Shown: positions 45,977 through 54,953 of the stretch, in pieces
Position numbering within the stretch: position 1 is the stretch's first letter
How the letters are laid out: each line of letters starts with the position of its first letter
Notes under the pieces: model-generated
What the model was told of the DNA's origin: nothing
Database searches by the model: none
What the model saw: the letters and a program-made list of their open reading frames with translations, nothing else
NCBI RefSeq assembly: GCF_001469895.1
Contig: NZ_LOPY01000051.1
Coordinates: 186,001-250,000 of the forward strand
Direction: 5' to 3'
DNA from: Pseudoalteromonas sp. XI10
GTDB lineage: Bacteria; Pseudomonadota; Gammaproteobacteria; Enterobacterales; Alteromonadaceae
Length of the DNA stretch: 64,000 bases
Made by a program: the position numbers and the translations under genes

Positions 45977-46498
45977 TTACCTTAAATAAACCTGCTTGGT
46001 AAGATATTTTTTCTTAATATTCGCAAGCTGTATTTCTGCTTGATTGCCTATAAGCTGTAACAACAAGCCATGCGCTATTTCCCTTTCGCCCAACTTCGAT
46101 TTAACAACAACTTCTTTACCAATTGCACCTTGCAACCTTGGTTTAGGAAAACTCGCTTTAGTAACAGGTTTAAGCCCCTCGTTTTCAACAAACAAATTTA
46201 GACAATGCTGCTTAGCGGCACTGATCCAGTCATCATGGGATTTAACAATATCAACGTTATTTAGAAAGTGTATCAAAGCGCTATTTCGACTACTAAATTC
46301 GCTCGAAACATCAGACATATTTTTCACTTGTGCCCACTTACGAATAACAACGTACTTGCCTTGCTTGAGCCTAGCTAAACTCGTCGACGCCCCCGTCATC
46401 CTGCTATACCATTCAATTCTGTAACAAGAAGAGCCTAAGCTGTGAAGAAGAATAGTCGTATTGCCAAACTCCTTAGTACTTCCCTCAATAACACTCAT
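45977..46498 (-). CDS. Hypothetical protein
   Basis: I do not recognise this gene. From ATG 46498 it encodes 173 residues (MSVIEGSTKEFGNTTILLHS...), mixed alpha/beta in character with a basic C-terminal half (GAIGKEVVVKSKLGEREIAHG, IQLANIKKKYLTKQVYLR) and no membrane segment. A longer reading from 46654 adds 52 residues, partly hydrophobic (LFSCLTILCKLGIFLRLTKK), which could be a membrane anchor, but it has no ribosome site. The 46498 start has only GGA. It is convergent with the histidine kinase, with 10 bp between stops, and is AT-rich compared with the dcw genes. Confidence 0.55.
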   Translation of the reverse strand: MSVIEGSTKEFGNTTILLHSLGSSCYRIEWYSRMTGASTSLARLKQGKYVVIRKWAQVKNMSDVSSEFSSRNSALIHFLNNVDIVKSHDDWISAAKQHCLNLFVENEGLKPVTKASFPKPRLQGAIGKEVVVKSKLGEREIAHGLLLQLIGNQAEIQLANIKKKYLTKQVYLR

Positions 46499-46705
46499 TT
46501 TCAATCCATTAAGCATAAGTAAATTAGATTTAAAGGATATAAAGAACAAGCCGTTATGATAATGAGTGACTTTCTTAGTGAGCCTAAGAAAAATTCCTAG
46601 TTTGCAGAGAATGGTTAAACAACTGAAGAGTGCCCTCTTGATAATAAAAAGCAAACAATTTCGATTTGGTTTGAGGGTTTCGAGAACATGGCTTTTTTAG
46701 AAAAC

Positions 46706-46733
46706 AAAAAGCCTCGGTAAATACCAAGGCCCT
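46706..46733 (-). terminator. Third terminator of the rnpB tail repeats
   Basis: Minus-strand GCCTTGGTA and TACCGAGGC pair (one G-U wobble, 9 bp) followed by TTTTTG. It closes the third tandem unit. Confidence 0.7.
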
Positions 46734-46817
46734 TGTATAATTTGGTGAATCAGCCAATAAGCCGCTGTTTTGTATGCGCGGAGTGGATTTTCTTAATTTT
46801 GTGTCCATGTAGATAGC

Positions 46818-46845
46818 AAAAAGCCCCGCATTGCTGCGAGGCTTT
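46818..46845 (-). terminator. Second terminator of the rnpB tail repeats
   Basis: Minus-strand AAGCCTCGCA and TGCGGGGCTT (one T-G wobble) pair around GCAA, followed by TTTTTG. It closes the second tandem unit. Confidence 0.75.
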
Positions 46846-46916
46846 CTTTAATTTGGTGAGTCAGCCAGTAAGCCGCTGTTTTGTATGCGCGGAGTGGATT
46901 TTCTCCGCCCCAAAAA

Positions 46917-46948
46917 GCAAAAAGCCCGTAGCATTCACTACGGGCTTT
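46917..46948 (-). terminator. First rho-independent terminator after rnpB
   Basis: Minus-strand AAAGCCCGTAG and CTACGGGCTTT form an 11-bp perfect stem with a 6-base loop, followed by TTTTTG, shortly after the RNase P RNA 3' end. Confidence 0.88.
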
Positions 46949-46956
46949 AATATGAT

Positions 46957-47308
<352 letters not shown>

Positions 47309-47314
47309 GCGCGC

Positions 47315-47343
47315 AGTATACCTGAGCGCGCACGTCTATGCAG
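47315..47343 (-). promoter_or_regulatory. Predicted rnpB promoter
   Basis: Minus-strand TATACT (complement of 47315-47320) stands 7 bases before the RNA start, followed by a GC-rich discriminator (GCGCGCC) that is typical of stringently controlled stable RNA promoters. The -35 (CTGCAT at 17-bp spacing) is weak. Confidence 0.5.
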
Positions 47344-47350
47344 TAAAGAA

Positions 47351-48208
47351 TTAGTCTTTTTCGTCAATAATTGCTTTATAAAGTGCGTTTTTCTTCAAAC
47401 CAAAATACTCAGCCACAACACCACAGGCTTTTTTCAGTGGCATTTCGGCTTCGAGTAAACCGAGCATGCGTCGCGCATCTTCTGGAATATCGTCACTTTG
47501 CTTTGCTTTACCCGGTAGCATCAATACGATTTCACCACGTTGCTTAGTTGGGTCATCCGTTAAGAACTGTTTTAATTCGGCAACCGTGCCATTAAAAAAG
47601 GTTTCGAAAGTTTTGGTAAGTTCTTTAGCAAACACTACTGGCTGTTCTGCACCGAGTGCTGCTTCTAAATCATCAAGGCTCGCCATTATACGGTGGGTAC
47701 TTTCATACATGATGCTAGTAATACCTGAGTTTACCGCTTCGATAAAAAAGCTCTGCCTTGCTTTACTCTTTGCTGGTGTAAAACCAATAAACTGAAAACG
47801 ATCTGTCGGTAAACCAGAACAACATACAGCGGTAATTGCAGCACATGCTCCCGGCACTGGCGTAACATGCGCGCCTTGTTCACGGCATAAATTGACCACC
47901 GCATAACCTGGGTCGCTAATAAGTGGCGTGCCGGCGTCAGATACCAGCGCAATGTTCATTCCTTGCTCTAACCAATCTACAATTTGTTGCGCTTTTTGTT
48001 TCTCGTTGTGGTCATGTAAAGCAAAGGTTTTTGCTTTGATATTAAAATGGCTTAACAACTTTCCTGTGTGACGAGTATCTTCAGCGGCTATTAAGTCAAC
48101 CTCAGATAGGGTTTGGATGGCACGCTGGCTGATGTCATCAAAGTTACCAATAGGCGTGGCAACAATGTAAAGAGTGCCGATTTTATCTGAATTGTCCTCA
48201 TTTAACAT
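47351..48208 (-). CDS. rsmI: RsmI, 16S rRNA 2'-O-methyltransferase C1402
   Basis: RsmI methylates the ribose of C1402 in 16S rRNA. The 285-residue protein has GTLYIVATPIGNFDDIS at the N terminus, LIAAEDTRHTGKLLSHF, ALVSDAGTPLISDPGYAVV (SAM-binding), VPGACAAITAVCCSGLPTDRF and a C-terminal end. Its divergent neighbour lpoA matches the E. coli rsmI-lpoA (yraL-yraM) arrangement. The rnpB promoter lies right after its stop. Confidence 0.97.
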   Translation of the reverse strand: MLNEDNSDKIGTLYIVATPIGNFDDISQRAIQTLSEVDLIAAEDTRHTGKLLSHFNIKAKTFALHDHNEKQKAQQIVDWLEQGMNIALVSDAGTPLISDPGYAVVNLCREQGAHVTPVPGACAAITAVCCSGLPTDRFQFIGFTPAKSKARQSFFIEAVNSGITSIMYESTHRIMASLDDLEAALGAEQPVVFAKELTKTFETFFNGTVAELKQFLTDDPTKQRGEIVLMLPGKAKQSDDIPEDARRMLGLLEAEMPLKKACGVVAEYFGLKKNALYKAIIDEKD

Positions 48209-48269
48209 TGAGGTCTCCTGCGTCAGTCAGTAATATAAGCAAATCGCGTTAACGTATCGGGAAATCATT

Positions 48270-50147
48270 GTGCGACTTAAACTTGTTAGTCTATTAATTG
48301 TATTGTCAGGGTTATCGGCTTGTAGCACAACCGAAAAACCTCGAAATAGTGCAGAAAATCAATCGAGCCAATCGAGTATTGCGCTATCACAGCTAACCGA
48401 CGCACAATCAATGTACCAAGCGGCGCTAAACCGTCAAGGTGCCGATAAAATCCAGCTTTTATATACTGCACGTGATGCGGCTATCAGTGAAGAGCGCTGG
48501 GCACTGCTAGAAAAAATCTGCCTCGAACTTGAAGCAACCCCAAGTGTCGACCAAATTCAAAACAAACTTTACATTGCCCTTGCGCAAGAGCATCAAGGCA
48601 AAAGCGACTTAGCTTTAGCTCAGTTACAACAACTTGAGCCTCAGTTAAGCCAGCCAGAGCATAAAGCATGGCATCAATACCTGACTGCGCGCGTTTACGC
48701 GTCGCAAGGTATGCCAAAACAAGCAATGCCTTTCTTTTTTAAGGCATCAACACTTAGCAGTGAAAATAACTTTACCGTTGCCAATTTAAACAAAGATTTA
48801 TGGCAAAGCCTAACCCAGCTTTCATCGTACGCACTTGAGCGCTTTAACCGAGGCTCTGTGGTGCAACAAGGTTGGGTTAATTTAGCGCTTTATCATCAAG
48901 TGTATTTAGGTGCGCCTGTAGAACTTCACCAAGCAATGAATAACTGGCTGCGTCGTTACCCGGGTCACCCAGCTGCTGAGGTACTACCAAAAAAAGTGAC
49001 TGAGCTAGTACAAATTGAACCTCTAAATGTGAACCGTTTAGCTGTACTTATTCCACAATCAGGTGCTAATGAGCGATTAGGTGATGCCTTAAAAGCCGGT
49101 GTGCTTGCGGCCCTAGATGGACAGTCATTAGAGCAAACCCTTTTTATTGATGAATCACTATCAGCTGCAGAGATCTCACTCAAGCTAAGCGAATTTAATG
49201 CTGATTTTGTTATTGGCCCACTACTAAAAAGCAATATCGAAAAGCTTACTAGCGCACAAACACTGGTTGATTACCCGGTAATGCATTTAAACACCTTTGA
49301 TGGTGAGCGCATTTCACAGCAGCACTTTTTCTTTGCACTAAGCCCTGAGCATGAAGTTCAGCAAGCATTAGAGCGATTTTTAACAGCAGGCTATCAAAAG
49401 CCGATGTTGCTAGCCCCTAATAATAGTAACGGTCAGCGTTTAGTTGAGCACTTTAATACGCAGTGGCAACGATACAGCGAAGTTAAACCACAAATAGGGT
49501 TTTACTCAGGTAAAGATGATATGCCGAAAACGATCACTGGCTTACTTGAAGTAGACCAAAGTAAAGAGCGTATTAAAGTCGTCAAATCATTATTCAAGCA
49601 AGAAGTAGAAAGTGAAACCCGCTCACGCAGCGACATTGACGTGATTTATATTTTAGGTGATGCCACCGAAACACGCTTAATCAAGCCGTATTTAGACGTT
49701 AACGTGAGTACCTTTGCAGATCGAATCCCGCTTTATGCCAGCTCAAAAAGCCACAGTAAACAAATTGATAGAACGGATAAAGGCGACTTAGATGGCCTTT
49801 ATTTTACGGAACTACCTTGGATGCTTGACGGTCAAATTCAGCAACACAATTTACGCCAGCAGTACGAAAGCTTATGGCCAGAAAACGCAGATATAAGCCA
49901 GCGCTTATTTGCCATGGCGTTCGATGCAGCCAGTATGCTCGGTGATGTAAAACAACTGAGTATGGTACAAGGCAAACGCTTTAGTGGTATCAGTGGTCAA
50001 TTGAGCATTGCTAGTAATGGCTATGTTACACGCACCCTAGATTGGGCACAGTACAAAAATAAGAAAATCATTGCGGTCGATTTAGCGACTGAGCAACCAA
50101 TCCCGCTATTTATGCAATCTGCTATTGGGATCAATGCCGCTGAATAA
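48270..50147 (+). CDS. lpoA: LpoA, outer-membrane lipoprotein activator of PBP1A
   Basis: LpoA spans the periplasm and stimulates PBP1A. The 625-residue protein starts (GTG) with a lipoprotein signal and lipobox LSGLSAC, then an N-terminal TPR-like helical domain, then a C-terminal domain with a periplasmic-binding-protein fold (LAVLIPQSGANERLGDALKAG, PMLLAPNNSNGQRLVEHF, IDVIYILGDATETRLIKPYL). The order lpoA-yraN-diaA-dolP matches E. coli. Confidence 0.94.
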   Translation: MRLKLVSLLIVLSGLSACSTTEKPRNSAENQSSQSSIALSQLTDAQSMYQAALNRQGADKIQLLYTARDAAISEERWALLEKICLELEATPSVDQIQNKLYIALAQEHQGKSDLALAQLQQLEPQLSQPEHKAWHQYLTARVYASQGMPKQAMPFFFKASTLSSENNFTVANLNKDLWQSLTQLSSYALERFNRGSVVQQGWVNLALYHQVYLGAPVELHQAMNNWLRRYPGHPAAEVLPKKVTELVQIEPLNVNRLAVLIPQSGANERLGDALKAGVLAALDGQSLEQTLFIDESLSAAEISLKLSEFNADFVIGPLLKSNIEKLTSAQTLVDYPVMHLNTFDGERISQQHFFFALSPEHEVQQALERFLTAGYQKPMLLAPNNSNGQRLVEHFNTQWQRYSEVKPQIGFYSGKDDMPKTITGLLEVDQSKERIKVVKSLFKQEVESETRSRSDIDVIYILGDATETRLIKPYLDVNVSTFADRIPLYASSKSHSKQIDRTDKGDLDGLYFTELPWMLDGQIQQHNLRQQYESLWPENADISQRLFAMAFDAASMLGDVKQLSMVQGKRFSGISGQLSIASNGYVTRTLDWAQYKNKKIIAVDLATEQPIPLFMQSAIGINAAE

Positions 50148-50184
50148 CCCTTTTTAAACGTAGTATTAGCTCAAGGATGAAGCT

Positions 50185-50556
50185 ATGTTGTGGTTTAAGC
50201 AATTGTGGCAAAATAGCCGCGAGAAAGGCCTGTATTACGAACATCAGGCAGAACAGTATTTAATACAACATGGCTTAAAAGCCATTGAGCGCAATTACTT
50301 ATGCAAGTACGGCGAGCTCGATTTAATAATGCGTGACGGGCAAACACTGGTATTTGTAGAAGTAAAATTTAGAAAAAACACCCTGCGTGGTGGTGCAAAC
50401 TATGCGCTCAGCAAACAAAAGCAGCAACGATTAAGGCGCACGATTAGCCATTATCTTGCCGAGAAAAAGATCTCAAACCAGGCAATGCGAATAGACTATG
50501 TCGCTATAACAGGAGAGCTTAACAGCACCCTAAACTGGTTTAAAAATGTTTACTAA
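50185..50556 (+). CDS. yraN: YraN family (UPF0102) nuclease-like protein
   Basis: The 123-residue protein has the small Endonuclease/resolvase-like fold of UPF0102: EHQAEQYLIQHGLKAIERNY, the E-D-ExK style residues in GELDLIMRDGQTLVFVEVKFR and a helical end. The function in gammaproteobacteria is not established. It follows lpoA by 37 bp. Confidence 0.92.
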   Translation: MLWFKQLWQNSREKGLYYEHQAEQYLIQHGLKAIERNYLCKYGELDLIMRDGQTLVFVEVKFRKNTLRGGANYALSKQKQQRLRRTISHYLAEKKISNQAMRIDYVAITGELNSTLNWFKNVY

Positions 50557-50588
50557 CGCCGTTTGGCGTCGGCTTAATTTGGTAGGTT

Positions 50589-51176
50589 ATGCAAGAAACG
50601 ATAAAAAAAATCTTTACCGAAAATATTCAAGTTCAAATAGCAGCGGGTGAAGTACTGCCAAGCGCACTTGAATCAGCAGCGTTCACCATTGCACAAAGCC
50701 TCATTAACGGCAATAAACTGCTGTGTTGTGGCACTCCTAGCTGCCACATGTTGGCACAGCATATGGCAGGGCTATTAATTAACTTTTATGAAACCGAGCG
50801 CCCTTGCCTACCCGCAGTTGCGCTTGCACAAGATCAAGTTAACTTAGGCTCAGCCGCAAATAATGATGAGCACGAAACCTTTGCACGACAAATTCGTGCA
50901 TTTGCGCAGCAAGGCGACCTTTTACTAGCAATTGCTGTCAATGGTAATGAAAAGCAGATTATCTCAGCCGTTGAAGCGGCACTGACCCGTGATATGAAAG
51001 TCATTGTGCTTGTTGGTGATGACGGCGGTGAATTAGTTGGCTTACTTGGCCCAAATGATGTTGAAATTCGCGTGCCATCCAAACGCCCAAGCCGTATTGT
51101 TGAGTCACACTTAGTGAATTTACACTGCCTCAGTGAGCTTATCGATTTAACCTTATTCCCACAGGAAGAAAATTAA
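50589..51176 (+). CDS. diaA: DiaA, DnaA initiator-associating protein (SIS domain)
   Basis: DiaA binds DnaA and promotes timely replication initiation. The 195-residue SIS-domain protein is of normal length, with LINGNKLLCCGTPSCHMLAQHMAGL, QIRAFAQQGDLLLAIAVNGN and VRIVESHLVNLHCLSELID-like ending (RIVESHLVNLHCLSELIDL). The GmhA-like paralogue cannot be strictly excluded, but the order yraN-diaA-dolP is decisive. Its stop overlaps the dolP start by one base. Confidence 0.94.
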   Translation: MQETIKKIFTENIQVQIAAGEVLPSALESAAFTIAQSLINGNKLLCCGTPSCHMLAQHMAGLLINFYETERPCLPAVALAQDQVNLGSAANNDEHETFARQIRAFAQQGDLLLAIAVNGNEKQIISAVEAALTRDMKVIVLVGDDGGELVGLLGPNDVEIRVPSKRPSRIVESHLVNLHCLSELIDLTLFPQEEN

Positions 51177-51742
51177 TGTTTAAACAGTCTTTACTAGTAT
51201 TTGGTACCGTTTTATTGCTGCAAGGCTGTGCAGCTGCCGTTGTGGCCGGTACCGCAGGCGCTGTAACTGCTGCGAATGATCGCCGCACGATTGGTTCACA
51301 AATTGACGATAACAACATCGAAATTAAAAGTTCTATTGCTATCAGCGAAAATGAGCGTCTTCACAAATTTGCTAACGTTAACGTCATTAGCGTTAATGGT
51401 ATTGTGCTTATGATTGGTCAAGTTGCTAACGCAGAAATGAAAAACGAAGCACAACGCGCTATTGAGGGCGTTGATGGTATTCGTAAAATCCACAACCAAA
51501 TTCGCATTGGTTCAAATATTGGCATGAGTACGCAAACGCACGACTCTTGGTTAACTTCTAAAGTGAAAACGCAATTGCTCACCACAGAAAGCATCAGCAG
51601 CAATAACATCAAAGTAGTAACAGAGAATGGCGAAGTCTTTTTAATGGGCTTAGTGAGCGATTCTGAAGCGAATTTAGCGGTTGATGTAGCACGTAACGTA
51701 TCAGGCGTTGAACGTGTTATTAAAGTGTTTGAATATTTATAA
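51176..51742 (+). CDS. dolP: DolP (YraP), outer-membrane BON-domain lipoprotein
   Basis: DolP maintains outer-membrane integrity and is linked to the BAM machine at division sites. The 188-residue protein has a lipoprotein signal with lipobox LLLQGC, then two BON domains, each with a hydrophobic strand and G motif (VISVNGIVLMIGQVANAEMKN; VVTENGEVFLMGLVSDSEAN). It is the last gene of the lpoA operon before a strong bidirectional terminator shared with sspB. Confidence 0.95.
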   Translation: MFKQSLLVFGTVLLLQGCAAAVVAGTAGAVTAANDRRTIGSQIDDNNIEIKSSIAISENERLHKFANVNVISVNGIVLMIGQVANAEMKNEAQRAIEGVDGIRKIHNQIRIGSNIGMSTQTHDSWLTSKVKTQLLTTESISSNNIKVVTENGEVFLMGLVSDSEANLAVDVARNVSGVERVIKVFEYL

Positions 51743-51763
51743 TATTCAACCGTAAATTGATAA

Positions 51764-51795
51764 TAAAAAACCCGCTTAATAGCGGGTTTTCTTTT
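51764..51795. terminator. Bidirectional terminator between dolP and sspB
   Basis: AAAACCCGCT-TAAT-AGCGGGTTTT stem (10 bp) with A-run before and T-run after, so it can serve both convergent genes. Confidence 0.9.
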
Positions 51796-51807
51796 GTCTG
51801 ACTAAGG

Positions 51808-52248
51808 TTACTTAATCACTCGTAAGTGAGCACCTTTTTTCTTCTCTGGTTTAGCAGGTGGTTCATCATCTGGCGTAATATCGTCAGGTGTTTCAACACT
51901 TTCTAATACCGGAGCAAAATCGTCTTCGTCCTCGATGAATTCTTCTGCAGTAAATACAGTCCCTTCACCATTCTCACGTGCATAAATTGCGAGCACAGCA
52001 CCCATAGGTACGTACACTTGCATTGGTTGACCACCAAAGCGCGCATTGAAGCTCAGCTGTTGGTTGTCCATTGCAAATTGTGTTACCGCTGATGGGCTAA
52101 TGTTCAAAACGATCTGACCGTCTTGCACAAACTGTGTTGGTACTTGTACAGCAGGAAAATCAGCGTTAACCACTAAGTGTGGTGTGCACTGATTATCAAC
52201 AATCCAATCAAAGAAAGCGCGTAGTAAATAAGGACGATTAGGCGTCAT
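51808..52248 (-). CDS. sspB: SspB, ClpXP specificity adaptor
   Basis: SspB delivers ssrA-tagged peptides to ClpXP. The 146-residue protein starts [20 protein letters not shown], has the peptide-binding beta fold (IVLNISPSAVTQFAMDN, FNARFGGQPMQVYVPMGAVLAIYA), an acidic linker and the C-terminal ClpX-tethering tail HLRVIK. It overlaps the sspA stop by one base. Confidence 0.96.
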   Translation of the reverse strand: MTPNRPYLLRAFFDWIVDNQCTPHLVVNADFPAVQVPTQFVQDGQIVLNISPSAVTQFAMDNQQLSFNARFGGQPMQVYVPMGAVLAIYARENGEGTVFTAEEFIEDEDDFAPVLESVETPDDITPDDEPPAKPEKKKGAHLRVIK

Positions 52249-52874
52249 TATAAACGGATCTCACGCTCTGCTTCAGTTAATGAAGCTTGGAATGATTCAC
52301 GCTCAAATAAACGCAACATGTATTCTTTAAGCTCTTTCGCGCCTGCACCATTAAGCTCAATGCCAAGCTCAGGTAAACGCCAAAGTAGTGGTGCTAAGTA
52401 ACAATCAACTAAGCTGAACTCTTCACTCATGAAGTAAGGTGCTTCAGAGAAGATTGGTGCAATTGCAAGTAACGCTTCTGTAAGCTCTTTACGTGCTTGC
52501 GCAGCTTCGCTGCTACCGCTAGTGATTTTGTTAGCTAGGCTATACCAATCCGTATCGATACGATGCATCATCAGACGACTACGGCCACGCATAACCGGAT
52601 AAACTGGCATTAGTGGAGGATGAGGGAAACGTTCATCAAGGTATTCCATGATGATGTTTGCCTGATATAAACCAAGCTCACGATCGATCAGTGTTGGTAC
52701 TGTACCGTAAGGGTTAATCTCATGAAGTGCTTCTGGCAGGTTATCCTTTTCAGCCAGGTGAATGTCAACACTTACACCTTTTTCAGCAAGTACGATACGT
52801 ACTTGATGGCTATACATACAGTTAGCACCAGAAAACAGGGTCATTACAGGGCGCTTATTGGCAGCTACGGCCAT
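52248..52874 (-). CDS. sspA: SspA, stringent starvation protein A
   Basis: SspA is a glutathione-transferase-fold transcription factor that binds RNA polymerase in stationary phase and helps acid tolerance in E. coli. The 208-residue product starts [19 protein letters not shown] and has [34 protein letters not shown] and [20 protein letters not shown] 52874 is preferred over 52886 because GGAGG lies 5 bases before it and it matches the known start. It is the first gene of sspAB. Confidence 0.96.
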   Translation of the reverse strand: MAVAANKRPVMTLFSGANCMYSHQVRIVLAEKGVSVDIHLAEKDNLPEALHEINPYGTVPTLIDRELGLYQANIIMEYLDERFPHPPLMPVYPVMRGRSRLMMHRIDTDWYSLANKITSGSSEAAQARKELTEALLAIAPIFSEAPYFMSEEFSLVDCYLAPLLWRLPELGIELNGAGAKELKEYMLRLFERESFQASLTEAEREIRL

Positions 52875-52953
52875 GCCTACCTCCATTATATTACAAAAAC
52901 AGCAATAGGGGCTTAAGCCCCTATCACAAAACTACCTTTCAAAATGCCCAGGA

Positions 52954-53691
52954 TTAGTGAACATCTCTCCAGTATTCTTTCTTCAGCATGAATGCCAAGA
53001 TAAATAGAATCACTAGGAAACCAATTACCTTAAGACCTAACGCTTCTGACTCTAAACGTGACGGCTCGCCAACGTAAGCTAAGAAGTTAGTTAAGTCACG
53101 AGCAGCACGATCGTACTCGTCAACACTCATTTCACCAGAACCATCTGTTTCAACGCCAACAACTTTAGTCACAGTGTGACCATGTTCTTCCACTTCTTCA
53201 GTTATTGGTGTTGGTAAACCTTGCAGTTCTTGAAGAACGTGAGGCATACCTACCGATGGGAAAACAACGTTGTTTACGCCAAACGGACGAGACTCGTCTT
53301 TATAGAATGACTTCAGATAAGTGTAGATCCAGTCAGTACCACGAACTCGCGCAACAAGCGTAAGATCCGGTGGCGCTGCGCCAAACCATTTAGCTGCGTC
53401 ATCTTTATCAATCGCATTTTTGATGTGGCTACCTACTTTTGAGCCATCAAAAATTAATTGCTCTTGACCAATCTCAGTAGGAATACCGATATCGCGGAAC
53501 GTACGCTCATAACGTTGATACTGCATTTGGTGACAACCAAGACAGTAGTTCATGAACAATTTAGCACCGCGCTGTAAAGACGCGTTATCTTTAAGGTCAA
53601 TGTTCGCATCCATTAAAGGAACCGAAGGACCTGCTGCCATTGTCAACGATGGCAACAATGCGAATAAACCGATAATTAGCTTTTTCATCAT
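52954..53691 (-). CDS. petC: Cytochrome c1 subunit of the bc1 complex
   Basis: Cytochrome c1 passes electrons from the Rieske protein to soluble cytochrome c. The 245-residue protein has a signal peptide (LIIGLFALLPSLTMAAGP), heme-binding CLGCHQ (residues 50-55), the conserved PPDLTLVARVRG and a C-terminal anchor (VIGFLVILFILAFMLKKEYW). It overlaps petB by ATGA coupling. The petABC trio between sspAB and rpsI is normal for non-enteric gammaproteobacteria. Confidence 0.97.
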   Translation of the reverse strand: MMKKLIIGLFALLPSLTMAAGPSVPLMDANIDLKDNASLQRGAKLFMNYCLGCHQMQYQRYERTFRDIGIPTEIGQEQLIFDGSKVGSHIKNAIDKDDAAKWFGAAPPDLTLVARVRGTDWIYTYLKSFYKDESRPFGVNNVVFPSVGMPHVLQELQGLPTPITEEVEEHGHTVTKVVGVETDGSGEMSVDEYDRAARDLTNFLAYVGEPSRLESEALGLKVIGFLVILFILAFMLKKEYWRDVH

Positions 53692-54953
53692 TTCGTCAAC
53701 CTCGTTGGTAATGGCTTAGTTTTCTCATTCTTGCTGTAAACAAATAACAATACGAAGAACATGAAGTATGTCACAGTCGTGATTTGTGATAACAGCGTTT
53801 TGAAATCAGTTTGTGGTGTAGCACCAACCCAACCCAAGATAACGAAAGTTACCACAAATTGTGCGATGTTTAACTTGTGTAGACCACAACGATAACGAAT
53901 AGAGCGAACTGAACCACGGTCAATCCAAGGTAGTAACGCAAGCACTACGATAGATGCACCCATCGCCACAACACCCATTAACTTGTTAGGGATTGCACGT
54001 AGGATTGCGTAGAATGGCGTAAAGTACCAAACTGGGAAAATATGCTCTGGTGTTTTCAGCGGGTTAGCTGCTTCGAAGTTTGGCGCTTCTAGGAAGAAAC
54101 CATTCATCGCAGGCATAAAGAATACAACCCAACAGAATAAGATTAAGAAACCAACCACACCCACAATATCTTTTACTGTGTAGTAAGGGTGGAACGGGAT
54201 TGCATCAACAATGTCTTTCTTGTTGGTGTAATACTCGTGGAATTTGAATTTAGACTTATCTTCTTCAGCTACAGTGCCTTTCTTACGCTTGATTTCAACA
54301 CCATCAGGGTTGTTTGAACCCACTTCGTGTAGTGCAACAATGTGTAAGAATACTAAGATAACGATTACTAAAGGTAATGCAATTACGTGTAGTGCAAAGA
54401 AGCGGTTAAGCGTAGCACCAGAAATTACGTAGTCACCACGGATCCAAAGCGTTAAGTCATCACCAATAACCGGAATCGCACCGAATAGTGAAATGATTAC
54501 CTGTGCACCCCAGAAAGACATTTGTCCCCAAGGTAGTAAGTAACCCATGAAAGCTTCAGCCATAAGCGCTAAGAAGATGAACATACCGAATAACCACAGT
54601 AATTCACGTGGTTTTTGGTAAGAACCGTAGATCATGCCACGGAACATGTGCAGGTATACAACGATAAAGAACGCTGATGCACCTGTTGAGTGAAGGTAAC
54701 GAAGTAACCAACCGTATTCAACATCACGCATGATGTATTCTACCGATGCGAAAGCACCTTCAGCAGACGGTACGAAGTTCATTGTTAACCAGATACCAGT
54801 TACGATTTGGTTAACAAGTACTAACATGGCTAAAGAGCCAAAGAAGTACCAGAAGTTAAAGTTTTTTGGTGCTGGATACTGTGCAATATGCATGTTCCAA
54901 ACACGTGTCATTGGAATACGATCGTCGATCCAACCAATAATTTTACCAAACAT
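53688..54953 (-). CDS. petB: Cytochrome b subunit of the bc1 complex
   Basis: Cytochrome b holds both quinone sites and the two b hemes of complex III. The 421-residue integral protein has about eight or nine helices, heme-ligating His pairs in the LRYLHSTGASAFFIVVYLHMFRG region and ALHVIALPLVIVILVFLHIVAL, the PEWY-equivalent PVWYFTPFY Qo motif, and GYLLPWGQMSFWGAQVI. Its start overlaps the petA stop by one base. Confidence 0.97.
   Translation of the reverse strand: MFGKIIGWIDDRIPMTRVWNMHIAQYPAPKNFNFWYFFGSLAMLVLVNQIVTGIWLTMNFVPSAEGAFASVEYIMRDVEYGWLLRYLHSTGASAFFIVVYLHMFRGMIYGSYQKPRELLWLFGMFIFLALMAEAFMGYLLPWGQMSFWGAQVIISLFGAIPVIGDDLTLWIRGDYVISGATLNRFFALHVIALPLVIVILVFLHIVALHEVGSNNPDGVEIKRKKGTVAEEDKSKFKFHEYYTNKKDIVDAIPFHPYYTVKDIVGVVGFLILFCWVVFFMPAMNGFFLEAPNFEAANPLKTPEHIFPVWYFTPFYAILRAIPNKLMGVVAMGASIVVLALLPWIDRGSVRSIRYRCGLHKLNIAQFVVTFVILGWVGATPQTDFKTLLSQITTVTYFMFFVLLFVYSKNEKTKPLPTRLTK

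Larger units (their letters stand above)
46740..46956 (-). repeat. Two extra tandem copies of the rnpB 3' end with terminators
   Basis: The block starting ATTTGGTGA at 46955 (true rnpB end) recurs at 46851 and at 46740, periods 104 and 111 bp. The copies share about 24 bp with the rnpB 3' end (complement of GGTGAGTCAGCCAATAAGCCG) and also about 30 bp more that are not in rnpB (CTGTTTTGTATGCGCGGAGTGG), where they differ from each other at only 2 of 54 positions. Each copy is followed by its own terminator hairpin with an unrelated stem. E. coli rnpB has comparable 113-bp downstream repeats. Confidence 0.85.

Noticed and set aside
46499..46654. Extended N terminus of the hypothetical protein at 45977
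   Set aside because: No ribosome site at 46654 and strongly AT-rich; kept only as an alternative.
46584..46808. A 74-codon minus-strand open frame in the rnpB tail
   Set aside because: It reads through tandem repeat units and a terminator hairpin, so it is a chance frame.
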